Under the pieces are notes generated by a model that made no database searches, was not told where the DNA came from, and worked only from the letters and a program-made list of their open reading frames with translations. A stretch of 12,456 nucleotides of DNA. Source: Thioalkalivibrio sp. (lineage in GTDB: Bacteria > Pseudomonadota > Gammaproteobacteria > Ectothiorhodospirales > Ectothiorhodospiraceae). Both the position numbers and the translations under genes were made by a program. The stretch lies in the NCBI GenBank assembly GCA_003563455.1, contig PWRV01000134.1:1-12456 (forward strand), in the 5' to 3' direction. Within the stretch, counting starts at the first letter, position 1. Each line of letters begins with the position of its first letter. Below, one piece after another: positions 1-7,836 of the stretch.

Positions 1-3000
1 AACGGTTCGCCTGCAGCACCCGCTGGGTCTCCGCGAGCCCGAACTCCCAGGGCGCGCCGGCGTGCTTGATCGACGTCTTCACCGAGGCCCCGGTGCCACC
101 GGAGTCCCCGCTGATCAGCACCGCGTCGGCACGGGCCTTGGCCACGCCGGCGGCGATGGTGCCGACGTTGGCCTTCGAGACCAGCTTCACATGGATCTCG
201 GCGTTCGGATTGGCACACTTGAGATCGTGGATCAGTTGCTGCAGGTCCTCGATGGAGTAGATGTCGTGATGCGGGGGCGGGGAGATCAGGCCGACCCCCG
301 GCACCGTAAACCGCACCCGTGCGATGCCTTCGTCCACCTTGCCGCCAGGCAATTCGCCGCCCTCACCGGGCTTGGAGCCCTGGGCCATCTTGATCTCGAT
401 CTGCTTCGCCTGCGCCAGGTAGTGCGCGGTAACCCCAAAGCGCCCGCTCGCCACCTGTTTCATCGAGCACTCGCGGTCGGTGCCGAAGCGCTCGACCTGT
501 TCTCCGCCCTCGCCGGTGCCGGACTTGCCGCCGACCCGATTCATCGCGATCGCGAGCGCCTCGTGGACCTCCTGGCTCAGCGCACCAAACGACATCGAGC
601 CAGTGGAGAAACGCGTCATGATCGCCTCGATCGGCTCCACCGCATCAAGTGGAAGCGCGGCGGTCTCGTCGCGCACGAACGTCAGCAGACCCCGAAGATT
701 GAGCAGCCCGCCCCCCTGTTCATTGGCGTGGCGGGCGAAGTCCCGGTACGCCTCGGCATCGTTGCTTCGCGCGGCCTGTTGCAGCTTGCCGATGGTGTAC
801 GGATTCCAGTGGTGGCGCTCGCCGTCGCGGCGCCAGTAGAGATGCCCCCCGGGGTCGAGCGGCAGGTTGCCGACCACCGGCGTGCCGAACGCAATCGCAT
901 GGGCCTCGAGCGTCTCCCGTTCCAGTTCCTCGAGGCCAACCCCGGGGATGTGGGCCGTCGTGCCGGCGAAGAACGCGTCGATGAACTCGTGATCGAGCCC
1001 CATCGACTCGAAGATCTGTGCACCCTTGTAACCCTGCAGCGTCGAGATTCCCATCTTCGACATCACCTTCAGGATGCCGCGTTCGAGGGCCCGTCGGTAT
1101 TGCGTCAGACTGTGCTCGATTTCGCCCTCGAGATAGCCGCGCGCCGCCATGTCGGCGATGCCGCGGTAGGCGAGCCACGGGTGGACCGCATCCGCCCCAT
1201 AGCCGATCAGGGTGCAGAAGTCGTGCACCGTGTGCGGTTCGGCACCATCCAGCACGATCGCCGCGCGGGTCCTCAGACCGTTGCGCACGAGGTGATGATG
1301 CAGGGCGGACACCGCGAGCAGGCCCGGGATCGCGACCCGCCCGGGTCCGACCGCGCGATCGGTGAGTAACAGGATTCCGCAGCCCGCCTCGATTGCCCGC
1401 TCCGCCGCCTCGCCCACCGCACGGATTGCGGCGCCCATCTCGCCACTCTTCGCATAGGTGATGTCGATACTCCGGCTGCGCAGGCTCGCGCGGTCGATGC
1501 GCTCGATGGCGCGTGCCTGAGGACTGCTCAGAACGGGGGACTCGAGGTAAAGCTGCCGGCAGTGGCCCGGCGTCTCCTCGAGCAGGTTCCCGCGCGGACC
1601 GATCGAGTCGCCGAGGGACGTGACCAGGGCTTCACGGATGTAGTCCAGCGGCGGGTTCGATACCTGCGCGAACTGCTGCAGGAAATAGTGGCTCAGCGGC
1701 CGCGGTCGCGAAGACAGGACCGCCGGCGGGGTATCGTTGCCCATCGCTCCGATCGGGTCCGCCCCGCTCGCTGCCATCGGCTGCACGAGGACACGCAGCG
1801 ACTCCATGGTGTGTCCGAAGGCGCGCTGGTATTCGGTCAGCGGACGCTCCAGCGAATCCTCCGACAGCGCTGCGGCTGCAGGATCCACGAGGTCTTCCAG
1901 CGCCACGCGCCCGGCCTGCAGCCATTCCCCGTAAGGTCGATCGGCGAGCTCGGCAAAGACCTCGTCCTTCGGCACGATGCCGCCCCGGGCGGGGTCGAGC
2001 ACGAACAATGCCCCCGGTTTCAGCCGTCCCCGGGCGAGCACGTCGCGCGGGGACACCTCCAGTACCCCGGACTCGCTGGCCATGATCAGGCGTCGGTCCC
2101 GGGTAATCGTGTAGCGGCAGGGACGCAGCCCGTTGCGGTCCAGTACGCCCGCGAGCCGTTCGCCGTCGGTGGCCACCACCAGGGCGGGGCCGTCCCAGGG
2201 CTCCATCAGCGCGCTGTGATAGGCATAGAAGGCGCGCCGGTTCGGGTCCATGTGCGGATTCTGTTCCCACGCCTCCGGGATCAGCATGCGCAGGGCGTGG
2301 GGCAGGCTGCGGCCGGCAACCACGAGCAGTTCCAGCACGTTGTCCAGTTGCGCGCTGTCACTGAGCCCCTCTGCCGTCAGCGGCTTGATCTTCTCGATCT
2401 CGGCCCCGAAGCGCGGCGACGCGAGCGCCGCCTCCCGCGCCCGCATCCAGTTCTGGTTACCGCGCAGAGTGTTGATCTCACCGTTGTGCACGAGATAACG
2501 GTACGGGTGCGCAAGGTCCCAGGCACCGAGCGTGTTGGTGGAAAAACGCGCATGCACCAGCACCATCGCCGAGGTGACCCGTGGGTCGGAGAGGTCGGGG
2601 TAATAGGACCGGAGTTGCGGGCAGGTCAGCAGGCCCTTGTAGACGGTGGTGGTCCGCGACAGCGAGCACACGTAGAAGACCCGATCGCCGAATCCGACCA
2701 GCCCCCGGAACAACGCCTCGTTCTCGATCTCGCGCCGCAGCACGTACAGCGCGACGTCCATTTCCCCTGGCGCCATCGGCTCCCGCGGCTGGACGAAAAA
2801 CTGCTGGCTGAGCGGTTCGCTCTCGAGCGCGGTCTTTCCGAGCTCGCGGTTGTCGGTGGGCACGTCGCGCCAGCCGACCAGCTCGAATCCCCGCGCCCCG
2901 CAGCGGGTCCTGATCACGGAACGCAGTGCGGCCCGCTGCTCGGCGTCCCGGGGCATGAAGACCTGGCCGACCCCATAGCTCCCGGGTTCGCCCAGCCCGC

Positions 3001-3265
3001 GGACCTCTTCCAGAAAGAGGGTATGCGGCACCTGCAGCAGCATGCCGGCCCCATCGCCGGTGTTCTCCTCGGCCCCGCGCGCGCCCCGGTGGTCGAGGTT
3101 CTCGAGGCACTCGATGCCGTCCTGTACCAACCGATGGCTTCGCCTGCCGTCCAGGTCCGCCACGACGCCGACACCGCAGCTGGAGTACCCGGCCCCGTAC
3201 AGCGACCGCGCATCTTGCGGCTCCAGGTGAGACGCCACGCGCTGCAATCCCTCGAAACCCGTCAT
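1..3265 (-). CDS. gltB: Glutamate synthase large subunit, N-terminal two thirds (runs off left edge)
   Basis: Catalyses transfer of glutamine amide nitrogen to 2-oxoglutarate, making two glutamates (GOGAT); cytoplasmic, normally partnered by GltD. About 1088 codons are present. The N-terminal nucleophile amidotransferase domain begins at Cys30 in YSSCGVGVV, so residues 1-29 are a likely cleaved propeptide, as in the family. Further glutaminase motifs are HARFSTNT and HNGEINT near residues 238-265. The central domain follows, and the FMN/synthase domain starts near residue 870 with MSFGALS at 891 and SPPPHHDIYSIEDL near 995. The 3Fe-4S cysteines would lie beyond the window. The chosen ATG has GGAG 7 nt upstream; an in-frame ATG at 3292 is an alternative with a weaker site. 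Wording such as EENTGDGAGMLLQ, WRDVPTDN and NTLGAWDLAHPYR recalls haloarchaeal GltB more than the E. coli type. That impression is from memory and was not aligned. Confidence 0.97.
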   Translation of the reverse strand, partial: MTGFEGLQRVASHLEPQDARSLYGAGYSSCGVGVVADLDGRRSHRLVQDGIECLENLDHRGARGAEENTGDGAGMLLQVPHTLFLEEVRGLGEPGSYGVGQVFMPRDAEQRAALRSVIRTRCGARGFELVGWRDVPTDNRELGKTALESEPLSQQFFVQPREPMAPGEMDVALYVLRREIENEALFRGLVGFGDRVFYVCSLSRTTTVYKGLLTCPQLRSYYPDLSDPRVTSAMVLVHARFSTNTLGAWDLAHPYRYLVHNGEINTLRGNQNWMRAREAALASPRFGAEIEKIKPLTAEGLSDSAQLDNVLELLVVAGRSLPHALRMLIPEAWEQNPHMDPNRRAFYAYHSALMEPWDGPALVVATDGERLAGVLDRNGLRPCRYTITRDRRLIMASESGVLEVSPRDVLARGRLKPGALFVLDPARGGIVPKDEVFAELADRPYGEWLQAGRVALEDLVDPAAAALSEDSLERPLTEYQRAFGHTMESLRVLVQPMAASGADPIGAMGNDTPPAVLSSRPRPLSHYFLQQFAQVSNPPLDYIREALVTSLGDSIGPRGNLLEETPGHCRQLYLESPVLSSPQARAIERIDRASLRSRSIDITYAKSGEMGAAIRAVGEAAERAIEAGCGILLLTDRAVGPGRVAIPGLLAVSALHHHLVRNGLRTRAAIVLDGAEPHTVHDFCTLIGYGADAVHPWLAYRGIADMAARGYLEGEIEHSLTQYRRALERGILKVMSKMGISTLQGYKGAQIFESMGLDHEFIDAFFAGTTAHIPGVGLEELERETLEAHAIAFGTPVVGNLPLDPGGHLYWRRDGERHHWNPYTIGKLQQAARSNDAEAYRDFARHANEQGGGLLNLRGLLTFVRDETAALPLDAVEPIEAIMTRFSTGSMSFGALSQEVHEALAIAMNRVGGKSGTGEGGEQVERFGTDRECSMKQVASGRFGVTAHYLAQAKQIEIKMAQGSKPGEGGELPGGKVDEGIARVRFTVPGVGLISPPPHHDIYSIEDLQQLIHDLKCANPNAEIHVKLVSKANVGTIAAGVAKARADAVLISGDSGGTGASVKTSIKHAGAPWEFGLAETQRVLQANR

Positions 3266-3315
3266 ATGCCCACTCCGCACGAATCTGCTCATGACCTGCA
3301 AGAGACTCCGCTGAC

Positions 3316-3344
3316 ACTCTGCGCCCTACTCCGCCCCGAATCAA
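3316..3344 (-). promoter_or_regulatory. Weak candidate sigma-70 promoter for gltB
   Basis: On the minus strand TTGATT (3339-3344) is followed after 17 bp by CAGAGT (3316-3321), about 50 bp upstream of the gltB start. The match to consensus is only 4/6 and 3/6, so this is a suggestion based on position. Confidence 0.2.
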
Positions 3345-3355
3345 TTTCGAGCAAA

Positions 3356-3396
3356 GGGGTCGGGTCTTGCGTACCCACCTGGCGGTGGCCGCGCCA
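3356..3396. repeat. Possible short palindromic (REP-like) repeat in the gltB / CPBP spacer
   Basis: GGGGTCGGGTCTTGC is followed by a small GC-rich hairpin, TGGCG (3380-3384) pairing with CGCCA (3392-3396) across 7 nt. Its first half resembles the GGTCAGGTCT motif at 8401 and the palindrome at 10744-10800, at about 14 of 22 positions, which is weak. It lies between the divergent gltB and CPBP genes. The rest of the 211-bp spacer shows nothing clear. Confidence 0.25.
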
Positions 3397-3476
3397 CGCC
3401 GGGTGCGGAAAGCGAGGCGGTCGGAGCGTACACTACCGACAAAGGCGACCTGACTCCGAGCTCTGGAAACGCCGTA

Positions 3477-4208
3477 ATGAGCGAACGAAGACAAAGAGCA
3501 AGCGCACTTGGCGGAGCGGCGGGCGTCCTGCTCGTCGCAGCAGGCGTGGCCATTCTGCTGCCGCTCGCCGTCATTGGCAGCCTGGCGGCGATCGGCGTCA
3601 CCCTCACGCCGGCCCTCGTCATGGTGCTTTCGATCCTGCTGACGCAGGGCGTGAGCTTCGGGGGCGTGGCGCTGCTTTACCTCGCGCTTCAGCGCGGAGC
3701 GCTGCGCGTCCCGGTGCGGTGGCCGACGCCCGGTGATCTCAACTGGATGATCGGCGGCTCGGCACTCGCGCTTGCGGCGCTGATCGTCGGCTGGCTCGTG
3801 GTATCACTGCTGGGACTCGACGTCGGCGAACACCAGATCCAGAGAGCCGGAGCGGGCGATCCCGGAATCTTCCTGCTGCTAATCCCGCTTTCGCTCCTGA
3901 TCATCGGCCCCTGCGAAGAACTGTTGTTCCGCGGCGTGGTGCAGGGCCGCCTGCGTCAGGCATTCAGTGCTGCTGCCGCCATCGGCCTCGCCGCCGTGAC
4001 CTTTGCGGCCCTGCACATGCTCGCCCTGACCGGCCCGCTAGACGCACGCATCACCACGGTGATGGTCCTCGTGCTGCCGAGCCTGGTCTTCGGCATCGCC
4101 TACGAGCGGACCGGGAACATCGCGGTGCCGGCAGTCATCCACGGCGTCTACAACGCCACGCTCCTGGCTGTGAGCTACTACGCAGTGCATACGCAGGCCA
4201 TTGCCTGA
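3477..4208 (+). CDS. CPBP family intramembrane metalloprotease (Abi/CAAX-like)
   Basis: A 243-residue multi-pass membrane protein of the CPBP (Rce1/Abi) family of glutamyl intramembrane proteases. All family motifs are visible: EELLFR with Glu147-Glu148 and Arg152, FAALH with His180, and HGVYN with His222 and Asn226. Hydrophobic segments lie at about 13-37, 44-70, 90-113, 131-144, 165-185, 193-207 and 216-236. Bacterial members cleave or process prenylated or membrane peptides, or are linked to bacteriocin immunity; the substrate here is unknown. The ATG has only a weak GGA about 11 nt upstream. The gene is divergent from gltB and convergent with the lipoprotein gene, so it is probably monocistronic. 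GPCEELLFRGVVQGRLR and FGIAYERTGNIAVPAVIHG strongly recall haloarchaeal members, a remembered similarity only. Confidence 0.9.
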   Translation: MSERRQRASALGGAAGVLLVAAGVAILLPLAVIGSLAAIGVTLTPALVMVLSILLTQGVSFGGVALLYLALQRGALRVPVRWPTPGDLNWMIGGSALALAALIVGWLVVSLLGLDVGEHQIQRAGAGDPGIFLLLIPLSLLIIGPCEELLFRGVVQGRLRQAFSAAAAIGLAAVTFAALHMLALTGPLDARITTVMVLVLPSLVFGIAYERTGNIAVPAVIHGVYNATLLAVSYYAVHTQAIA

Positions 4209-4250
4209 CTGCCTGCGGCATCAACGCCAATCCATCAGCGTTTGCCTCAT

Positions 4251-4265
4251 GTCCTGAGTCAGGAC
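4251..4265. terminator. Small hairpin between convergent genes
   Basis: GTCCTG-AGT-CAGGAC forms a perfect 6-bp stem with a 3-nt loop in the 58-bp gap between the convergent CPBP and lipoprotein genes. No T-tract follows on either side, so termination in both directions is only a guess from position. Confidence 0.25.
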
Positions 4266-4266
4266 A

Positions 4267-4917
4267 CTACCGGCACAATGGACCGACCTGATAGAAACGG
4301 CGGCAGCGAAACTCCGCTTCACAGGACGCGAGCTGGCTCTGGTAGCGGGCGGCGCGTTCGGCGACCTGACGAGCTGCCCGCTGCACGCCGGGCTTGTTTC
4401 GCCAGGTGCCGCGGTTATAACCGCCCTGCCCCTCGTGATAGGCGTAGTAGAGGTGCTCGGGATTGTCCAGCGAAACGCCGGTCATGCGCTGGGTTCGGGC
4501 GTTGTACCAGCCGATGAAGTCCGTAGCATGTTTCATGTGGGTGCGGCGCGCGAGGAAGCTGCCGGCCTCGTCACGGTACTCGCCCCAGACCGGATCCTGT
4601 GCCTGGGCATAGCCGTACGCGGAAGAAGGTCGACGCCAGGGGATGATTCCGAGCAACCGGTCGCGGGGCGGTCGCACGCGGCTGCGGAACGAGGATTCCT
4701 GCTGGATGAAAGCCATCTGGGTCGCGATCGGTGTGCCCCACTCGCGCTCCGAGTCCAGGGCGTAATCGTACCAGCGGGGCTCTTCGCGAAAGATCTGGCA
4801 AAGATTGTCCTGATTCGGCGGCGGCGCGGGCCCGCGCACTGCACAACCGGCAGTTGCGACGATCAAACCTGCAATTAGCATGGCCCGAATGACGACGGTC
4901 CGGGATGGAACTCGCAT
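4267..4917 (-). CDS. Lytic transglycosylase-like lipoprotein (SLT / lysozyme-like domain)
   Basis: A predicted 216-residue lipoprotein that should cleave the peptidoglycan glycan strand at the inner face of the outer membrane. The start at 4917 was chosen over the longer frame because it opens a lipoprotein signal peptide: MRVPSRTVV, a hydrophobic stretch at 10-21, and lipobox ATAGC with Cys25. A GGAG lies about 11 nt upstream. The mature part has the SLT pattern: QQESSF with probable catalytic Glu74, AYGYAQA near 100-106 in place of the usual GLMQ, and YYAYHEGQGGYNRG, which corresponds to the AYNAG motif of the fold. It matches in outline a small lipoprotein transglycosylase family common in gammaproteobacteria. 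The gene is divergent from the small membrane protein at 5046. The family assignment is good, but activity is inferred. Confidence 0.85.
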   Translation of the reverse strand: MRVPSRTVVIRAMLIAGLIVATAGCAVRGPAPPPNQDNLCQIFREEPRWYDYALDSEREWGTPIATQMAFIQQESSFRSRVRPPRDRLLGIIPWRRPSSAYGYAQAQDPVWGEYRDEAGSFLARRTHMKHATDFIGWYNARTQRMTGVSLDNPEHLYYAYHEGQGGYNRGTWRNKPGVQRAARQVAERAARYQSQLASCEAEFRCRRFYQVGPLCR

Positions 4918-5045
4918 GGGCAAAGGATCTCCCGGTGGCTGGTGCTTCCGGGGAGCCAGTATAGCGAAGGACCGCGCAGCCGGCGCGGCCGGTGGCACGC
5001 CGTGGCACAATTCGGCGTTCAACCGCCGGCACCAGGAACCGATTC

Positions 5046-5342
5046 ATGTCCCGCCTCCTCAAGGCCCCGGGCCGAATGATCAGGGGCCTTCCCCTGTTCC
5101 TCGTCCGCTACTTCGGCTGGCTCGCCCTGAGCGCGTTCGTGACCCTCGGCGGCGGTACCGTCATCATGCTGTTCAAGGACTGGTCCCTGCTCACCATCCT
5201 CGCGTCGCAGCTGGTCTGGCCCCGGCTGATGCTCGGCATGCTGATCGCCATCCCGATCGCGCTGTTTCCGGTGGGCCGCTTCTATTTCATCAGCGCCATC
5301 CTCGGCGGCCTCGCCTACCACCTACTCCTGCTGATCCTCTGA
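5046..5342 (+). CDS. Small hydrophobic membrane protein of unknown function
   Basis: A 98-residue protein that I do not recognise. The start at 5046 was chosen because AGGAA lies 7 nt upstream; a longer reading from 4992 adds only a basic, unlikely extension. The N-terminus is basic (SRLLKAPGRMIRG). Three hydrophobic segments follow at about 21-43, 60-77 and 82-98, the last ending at the C-terminus (HLLLLIL). It has no cysteines, no catalytic-looking motif and no signal cleavage site, so it is probably a small inner-membrane protein. It stands alone between the divergent lipoprotein gene and the RecJ-family gene, with 189 bp before the latter. Confidence 0.55.
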   Translation: MSRLLKAPGRMIRGLPLFLVRYFGWLALSAFVTLGGGTVIMLFKDWSLLTILASQLVWPRLMLGMLIAIPIALFPVGRFYFISAILGGLAYHLLLLIL

Positions 5343-5343
5343 A

Positions 5344-5376
5344 CCCCCGTGGGTCCGCATCCTCGCACGGCGGGGG
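5344..5376 (+). terminator. Possible hairpin terminator after the small membrane protein gene
   Basis: CCCCCGTG right after the stop codon can pair with CAC (5366-5368) and GGGGG (5372-5376), with a 3-nt bulge and a loop of about 14 nt. There is no T-tract. The rest of the spacer up to 5531 shows no feature I can support. Confidence 0.25.
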
Positions 5377-5531
5377 ATTCGGAAAGCTCGGGATCAGGTC
5401 GCTGCGCCAGAACTGCCGGCGGTGCGGCGAGTGACCTGGAAACAGGCTGGCGCGTCCGATTGGCAGTCCGGCAGCGAGGAAGCCCGCCCACGCAGCTTCG
5501 GCCAGCGCCCGGTTCGCTGTAGCATCTGCGC

Positions 5532-7286
5532 ATGGATTCGATCATCAAGGACCGCCCTCAAGACCCCGAAGCCCTGGCCGGGGCCCGGCGGCTCGGGCTG
5601 CATCTGATCGTCACGCGGGTGCTGGCCCATCGAGCGGCGGCGGCCGGGGTCGAACCCGACTGGCTGCTCGACTTTTCGCTGCACTCGCTCGATTCTCCGG
5701 AGGGGCTGCCGGACATTGACCGGGCCGCAGAGCGCGTTGCCCGCGCGATCCTCGAGGGCGAGATCATCGCCCTCGCTACCGACGCCGATTCCGACGGCGT
5801 CAACGCCCACACGGTGCTGACCCGCGGCCTCGCCGAGCACCTCGGGCATCCGCGCGAACACATTCAGCACTACATCGGCCTCAAGCTCTCCGAAGGCTAC
5901 GGGCTGTCGGACTCGGTCTGCGAGCGCATCCTCGCCGCAAGGCCGCGCCCTGCCCTGGTGATCACTGCCGACATCGGCTCCTCCGACGGCCCGCGCATCG
6001 AACGGCTGGCCGCGGCCGGCATCGACGTCGTGGTCACCGATCACCACGGCATCCCCGCTTCCGGTGGTCCCGAAGCGGCGCTGGCCTTCGTGAATCCGCA
6101 GCGTGCCGGTGCGCGCTACCCGGATCCGCTGATCGCCGGGGTCATGGTGGCGTGGCTGCTGCTCTGGGCCGTGCGCCGGCGCCTGATCGACGGCGGACAC
6201 CGGCCCGCCACCATACCGAGTTTGGGCGCGCTGTTCGGCTGGGTGGCCACCGGCACCGTCGCCGACGTCGTGTCGCTCGCGCGCAGCCGCAACAACCGGA
6301 TCGTCGTGCGCGCCGGGATCGACCGCATCGAGTCCTCCGGTTACCCCTGCTGGCGCGCGTTGCGCGGCTATCTGGGCGACTCGGCGAAACCCCTGTCCTC
6401 CCGGGACCTTGCCTTCGGGATCGGACCGCGCCTGAATGCGGCCGGCCGCCTGCACGACGCGATGGCCGGCGTGCGCTTCCTGCTCGCAGAGGACGAGGCC
6501 ACGGCGCGGGAAGGCGCCGCGCTGCTCGACGAGACCAACGGGGCGCGCCGGGCGATCGAGAAGCGCCTGACCGAAGAGGCGATGGGTCTCGCCCGGCCCC
6601 GGGTCGAGGCGGGCGCGTCCGCCCTCGTCATCCCGCTTGCCGAGGGCCACGTGGGTGTGCATGGCATCGTCGCCTCGCGGCTGTTACAGGCCTTCGCCCG
6701 CCCCGCCGCGTGTTTCTCGCCGCACCCCGAGACTCCCGGCCTGCTCTCGGGGTCCTGCCGGAGCATCGCCGGGGTACCGATGCTCGAGGTGCTGCAACAT
6801 ATCGAGGCGGCTCACCCCGGCCTGCTCCTGAAATACGGCGGACACGCCGGCGCCGCCGGACTCACCATCGAGCAGACGCGCTTCGCGGAGTTCGCGGCCG
6901 CCCTCGAGCGCGAAGCCGCGCAGCGACTGCAGGGCACGCTGCTGCAGCCGCGCATCGATATCGATGCCGATGCCGAGCCCGGAGAACTCACCCTCGAGCT
7001 CGTGCGCGCGCTGGAGGAGATCGGGCCGTATGGGCGCGAATTCCCGGACCCGGTGCTGCGTTCATGCTTCACCGTGCGCCGCACCCGCGAGGTCGGCGCC
7101 ACCGGCGGCCACTGGCGCCTCACACTCGACCACGGCGGCCACCCGGTCGACGGCATCTGGTTCAACGCAGGCCCGGTCTGCCCGGTCACTGCCGGCGAGG
7201 CCGCCGTGCTGGTATTCACCCCGGAGGCGAACTGGTGGCAGGGTCAACCGCGCCTGCAGGCCCGGATCCTCGCACGCGAGACCTGA
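5532..7286 (+). CDS. RecJ-family DHH/DHHA1 single-strand exonuclease
   Basis: A 584-residue protein, close to the usual RecJ length, predicted to degrade single-stranded DNA 5' to 3' in recombination and repair, using divalent metal. Metal-site motifs are in order: DADSDG (Asp84, Asp86, Asp88), an Asp in TADIG (147), DHH (170-172), the RecJ-typical PRLNAAGR (Asn302), then the DHHA1 motif GGHAGAAG (436-443) and a C-terminal OB-like region. The residues expected for catalysis are all present, but the motif wording (ATDADSDG, TADIGSSDG) differs from the common GDYDADG and TVDxG forms. It could therefore be a RecJ paralogue rather than the main recJ, and none of the neighbours usual for recJ is present; the symbol is left empty. 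No Shine-Dalgarno is seen. TAGCAT at 5520-5525 could be a -10 giving a leaderless message. It ends 52 bp before the convergent LOV gene. Confidence 0.9.
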   Translation: MDSIIKDRPQDPEALAGARRLGLHLIVTRVLAHRAAAAGVEPDWLLDFSLHSLDSPEGLPDIDRAAERVARAILEGEIIALATDADSDGVNAHTVLTRGLAEHLGHPREHIQHYIGLKLSEGYGLSDSVCERILAARPRPALVITADIGSSDGPRIERLAAAGIDVVVTDHHGIPASGGPEAALAFVNPQRAGARYPDPLIAGVMVAWLLLWAVRRRLIDGGHRPATIPSLGALFGWVATGTVADVVSLARSRNNRIVVRAGIDRIESSGYPCWRALRGYLGDSAKPLSSRDLAFGIGPRLNAAGRLHDAMAGVRFLLAEDEATAREGAALLDETNGARRAIEKRLTEEAMGLARPRVEAGASALVIPLAEGHVGVHGIVASRLLQAFARPAACFSPHPETPGLLSGSCRSIAGVPMLEVLQHIEAAHPGLLLKYGGHAGAAGLTIEQTRFAEFAAALEREAAQRLQGTLLQPRIDIDADAEPGELTLELVRALEEIGPYGREFPDPVLRSCFTVRRTREVGATGGHWRLTLDHGGHPVDGIWFNAGPVCPVTAGEAAVLVFTPEANWWQGQPRLQARILARET

Positions 7287-7298
7287 CACGCAACCCGT

Positions 7299-7330
7299 CG
7301 GGTCAGGAGTCCAGCCCCGTCGGTGACCCG
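7299..7330. terminator. Inverted repeat between convergent RecJ-family and LOV genes
   Basis: CGGGTCA (7299-7305) and TGACCCG (7324-7330) are a perfect 7-bp inverted repeat with an 18-nt loop. It sits inside the 52-bp gap between two convergent genes, where a bidirectional terminator would be expected. No T-tract is present, so the role is uncertain. Confidence 0.25.
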
Positions 7331-7338
7331 CCCCGGCA

Positions 7339-7788
7339 TCAACCCGACTCGCGCAAAAGCGACTGCAGCCGATTCACCTCGTTCTGCGCCTCCACGATCT
7401 CGGTAACGTCATACTGCACCCCGAGGTAGTAGATCAGCCGCCCCGAGGCATCCCGCAGGGGCTGGATCGAGAGACGGTTGTGGAAGAGCGAGCCGTCCTT
7501 GCGGTAATTGCGCAGGGTCACCTCGGTCGGACGGTGCTCCCGCAGAGCTTCCCGGATCGCCTCCAGCCCCGGTTGGTCGCGGTCTTCGCCCTGAAGGAAA
7601 CGGCAGTTGCGACCGAGAATTTCCTCCTGCGTGTAGCCGGTCATGCGTTCGAACACCGAGTTCGCATACACGATCGGGTTGTCCGGCTCGTCGGGATCCG
7701 AAAGGGGGATCCCGTTCACGCAGGTATCCAGGATCTGGGTGAGTACACTCGGGATGAGCCCGGTATCCTTCTCGGCGGTAAACAGCAT
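7339..7788 (-). CDS. Stand-alone short LOV blue-light photoreceptor
   Basis: A 149-residue single-domain PAS/LOV protein. The flavin-site signature GRNCRFLQG is intact at 59-67, with Cys62 as the residue expected to form the photo-adduct with FMN. The other conserved flavin contacts are present: Asn94 in RNYRKDG, Asn104 in FHNRLSIQP, and Gln125 in YLGVQYDVTE, the glutamine that flips on adduct formation. The protein lacks any kinase, GGDEF, EAL or HTH output. Residues 1-20 and the C-terminal helix from about 128 (DVTEIVEAQNEVNRLQSLL) look like N-cap and coiled-coil J-alpha extensions that drive dimerisation in short LOV proteins of Pseudomonas. The start has GGAG 6 nt upstream. It is the second gene after the SRPBCC gene, 48 bp apart on the same strand. 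Its signal output must come from partner interaction or dimer change. Confidence 0.93.
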   Translation of the reverse strand: MLFTAEKDTGLIPSVLTQILDTCVNGIPLSDPDEPDNPIVYANSVFERMTGYTQEEILGRNCRFLQGEDRDQPGLEAIREALREHRPTEVTLRNYRKDGSLFHNRLSIQPLRDASGRLIYYLGVQYDVTEIVEAQNEVNRLQSLLRESG

Positions 7789-7836
7789 CCTCTTCTCCGA
7801 TTGGTGGGCCTTGTACAGCGAACGCGCGGCGCTCGG

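Noticed and set aside
62..3736. Long plus-strand open frames (435 and 724 codons) over the left end
   Set aside because: They are antisense to gltB, whose minus-strand reading has clear domain motifs throughout. Their proteins are Arg/His-rich shadow translations, typical of high-GC DNA.
4992..5008. GTGGCAC repeated twice at 10-bp spacing, resembling a sigma-54 promoter (TGGCACG...TTGCA)
   Set aside because: The GG and GC elements are one base too close together for sigma-54, and the second element reads TGGCA, not TTGCA. Probably chance in GC-rich DNA.
5394..6662. A 422-codon minus-strand frame opposite the RecJ-family gene
   Set aside because: A shadow of the plus-strand nuclease: no motif, no ribosome site, composition typical of antisense frames.
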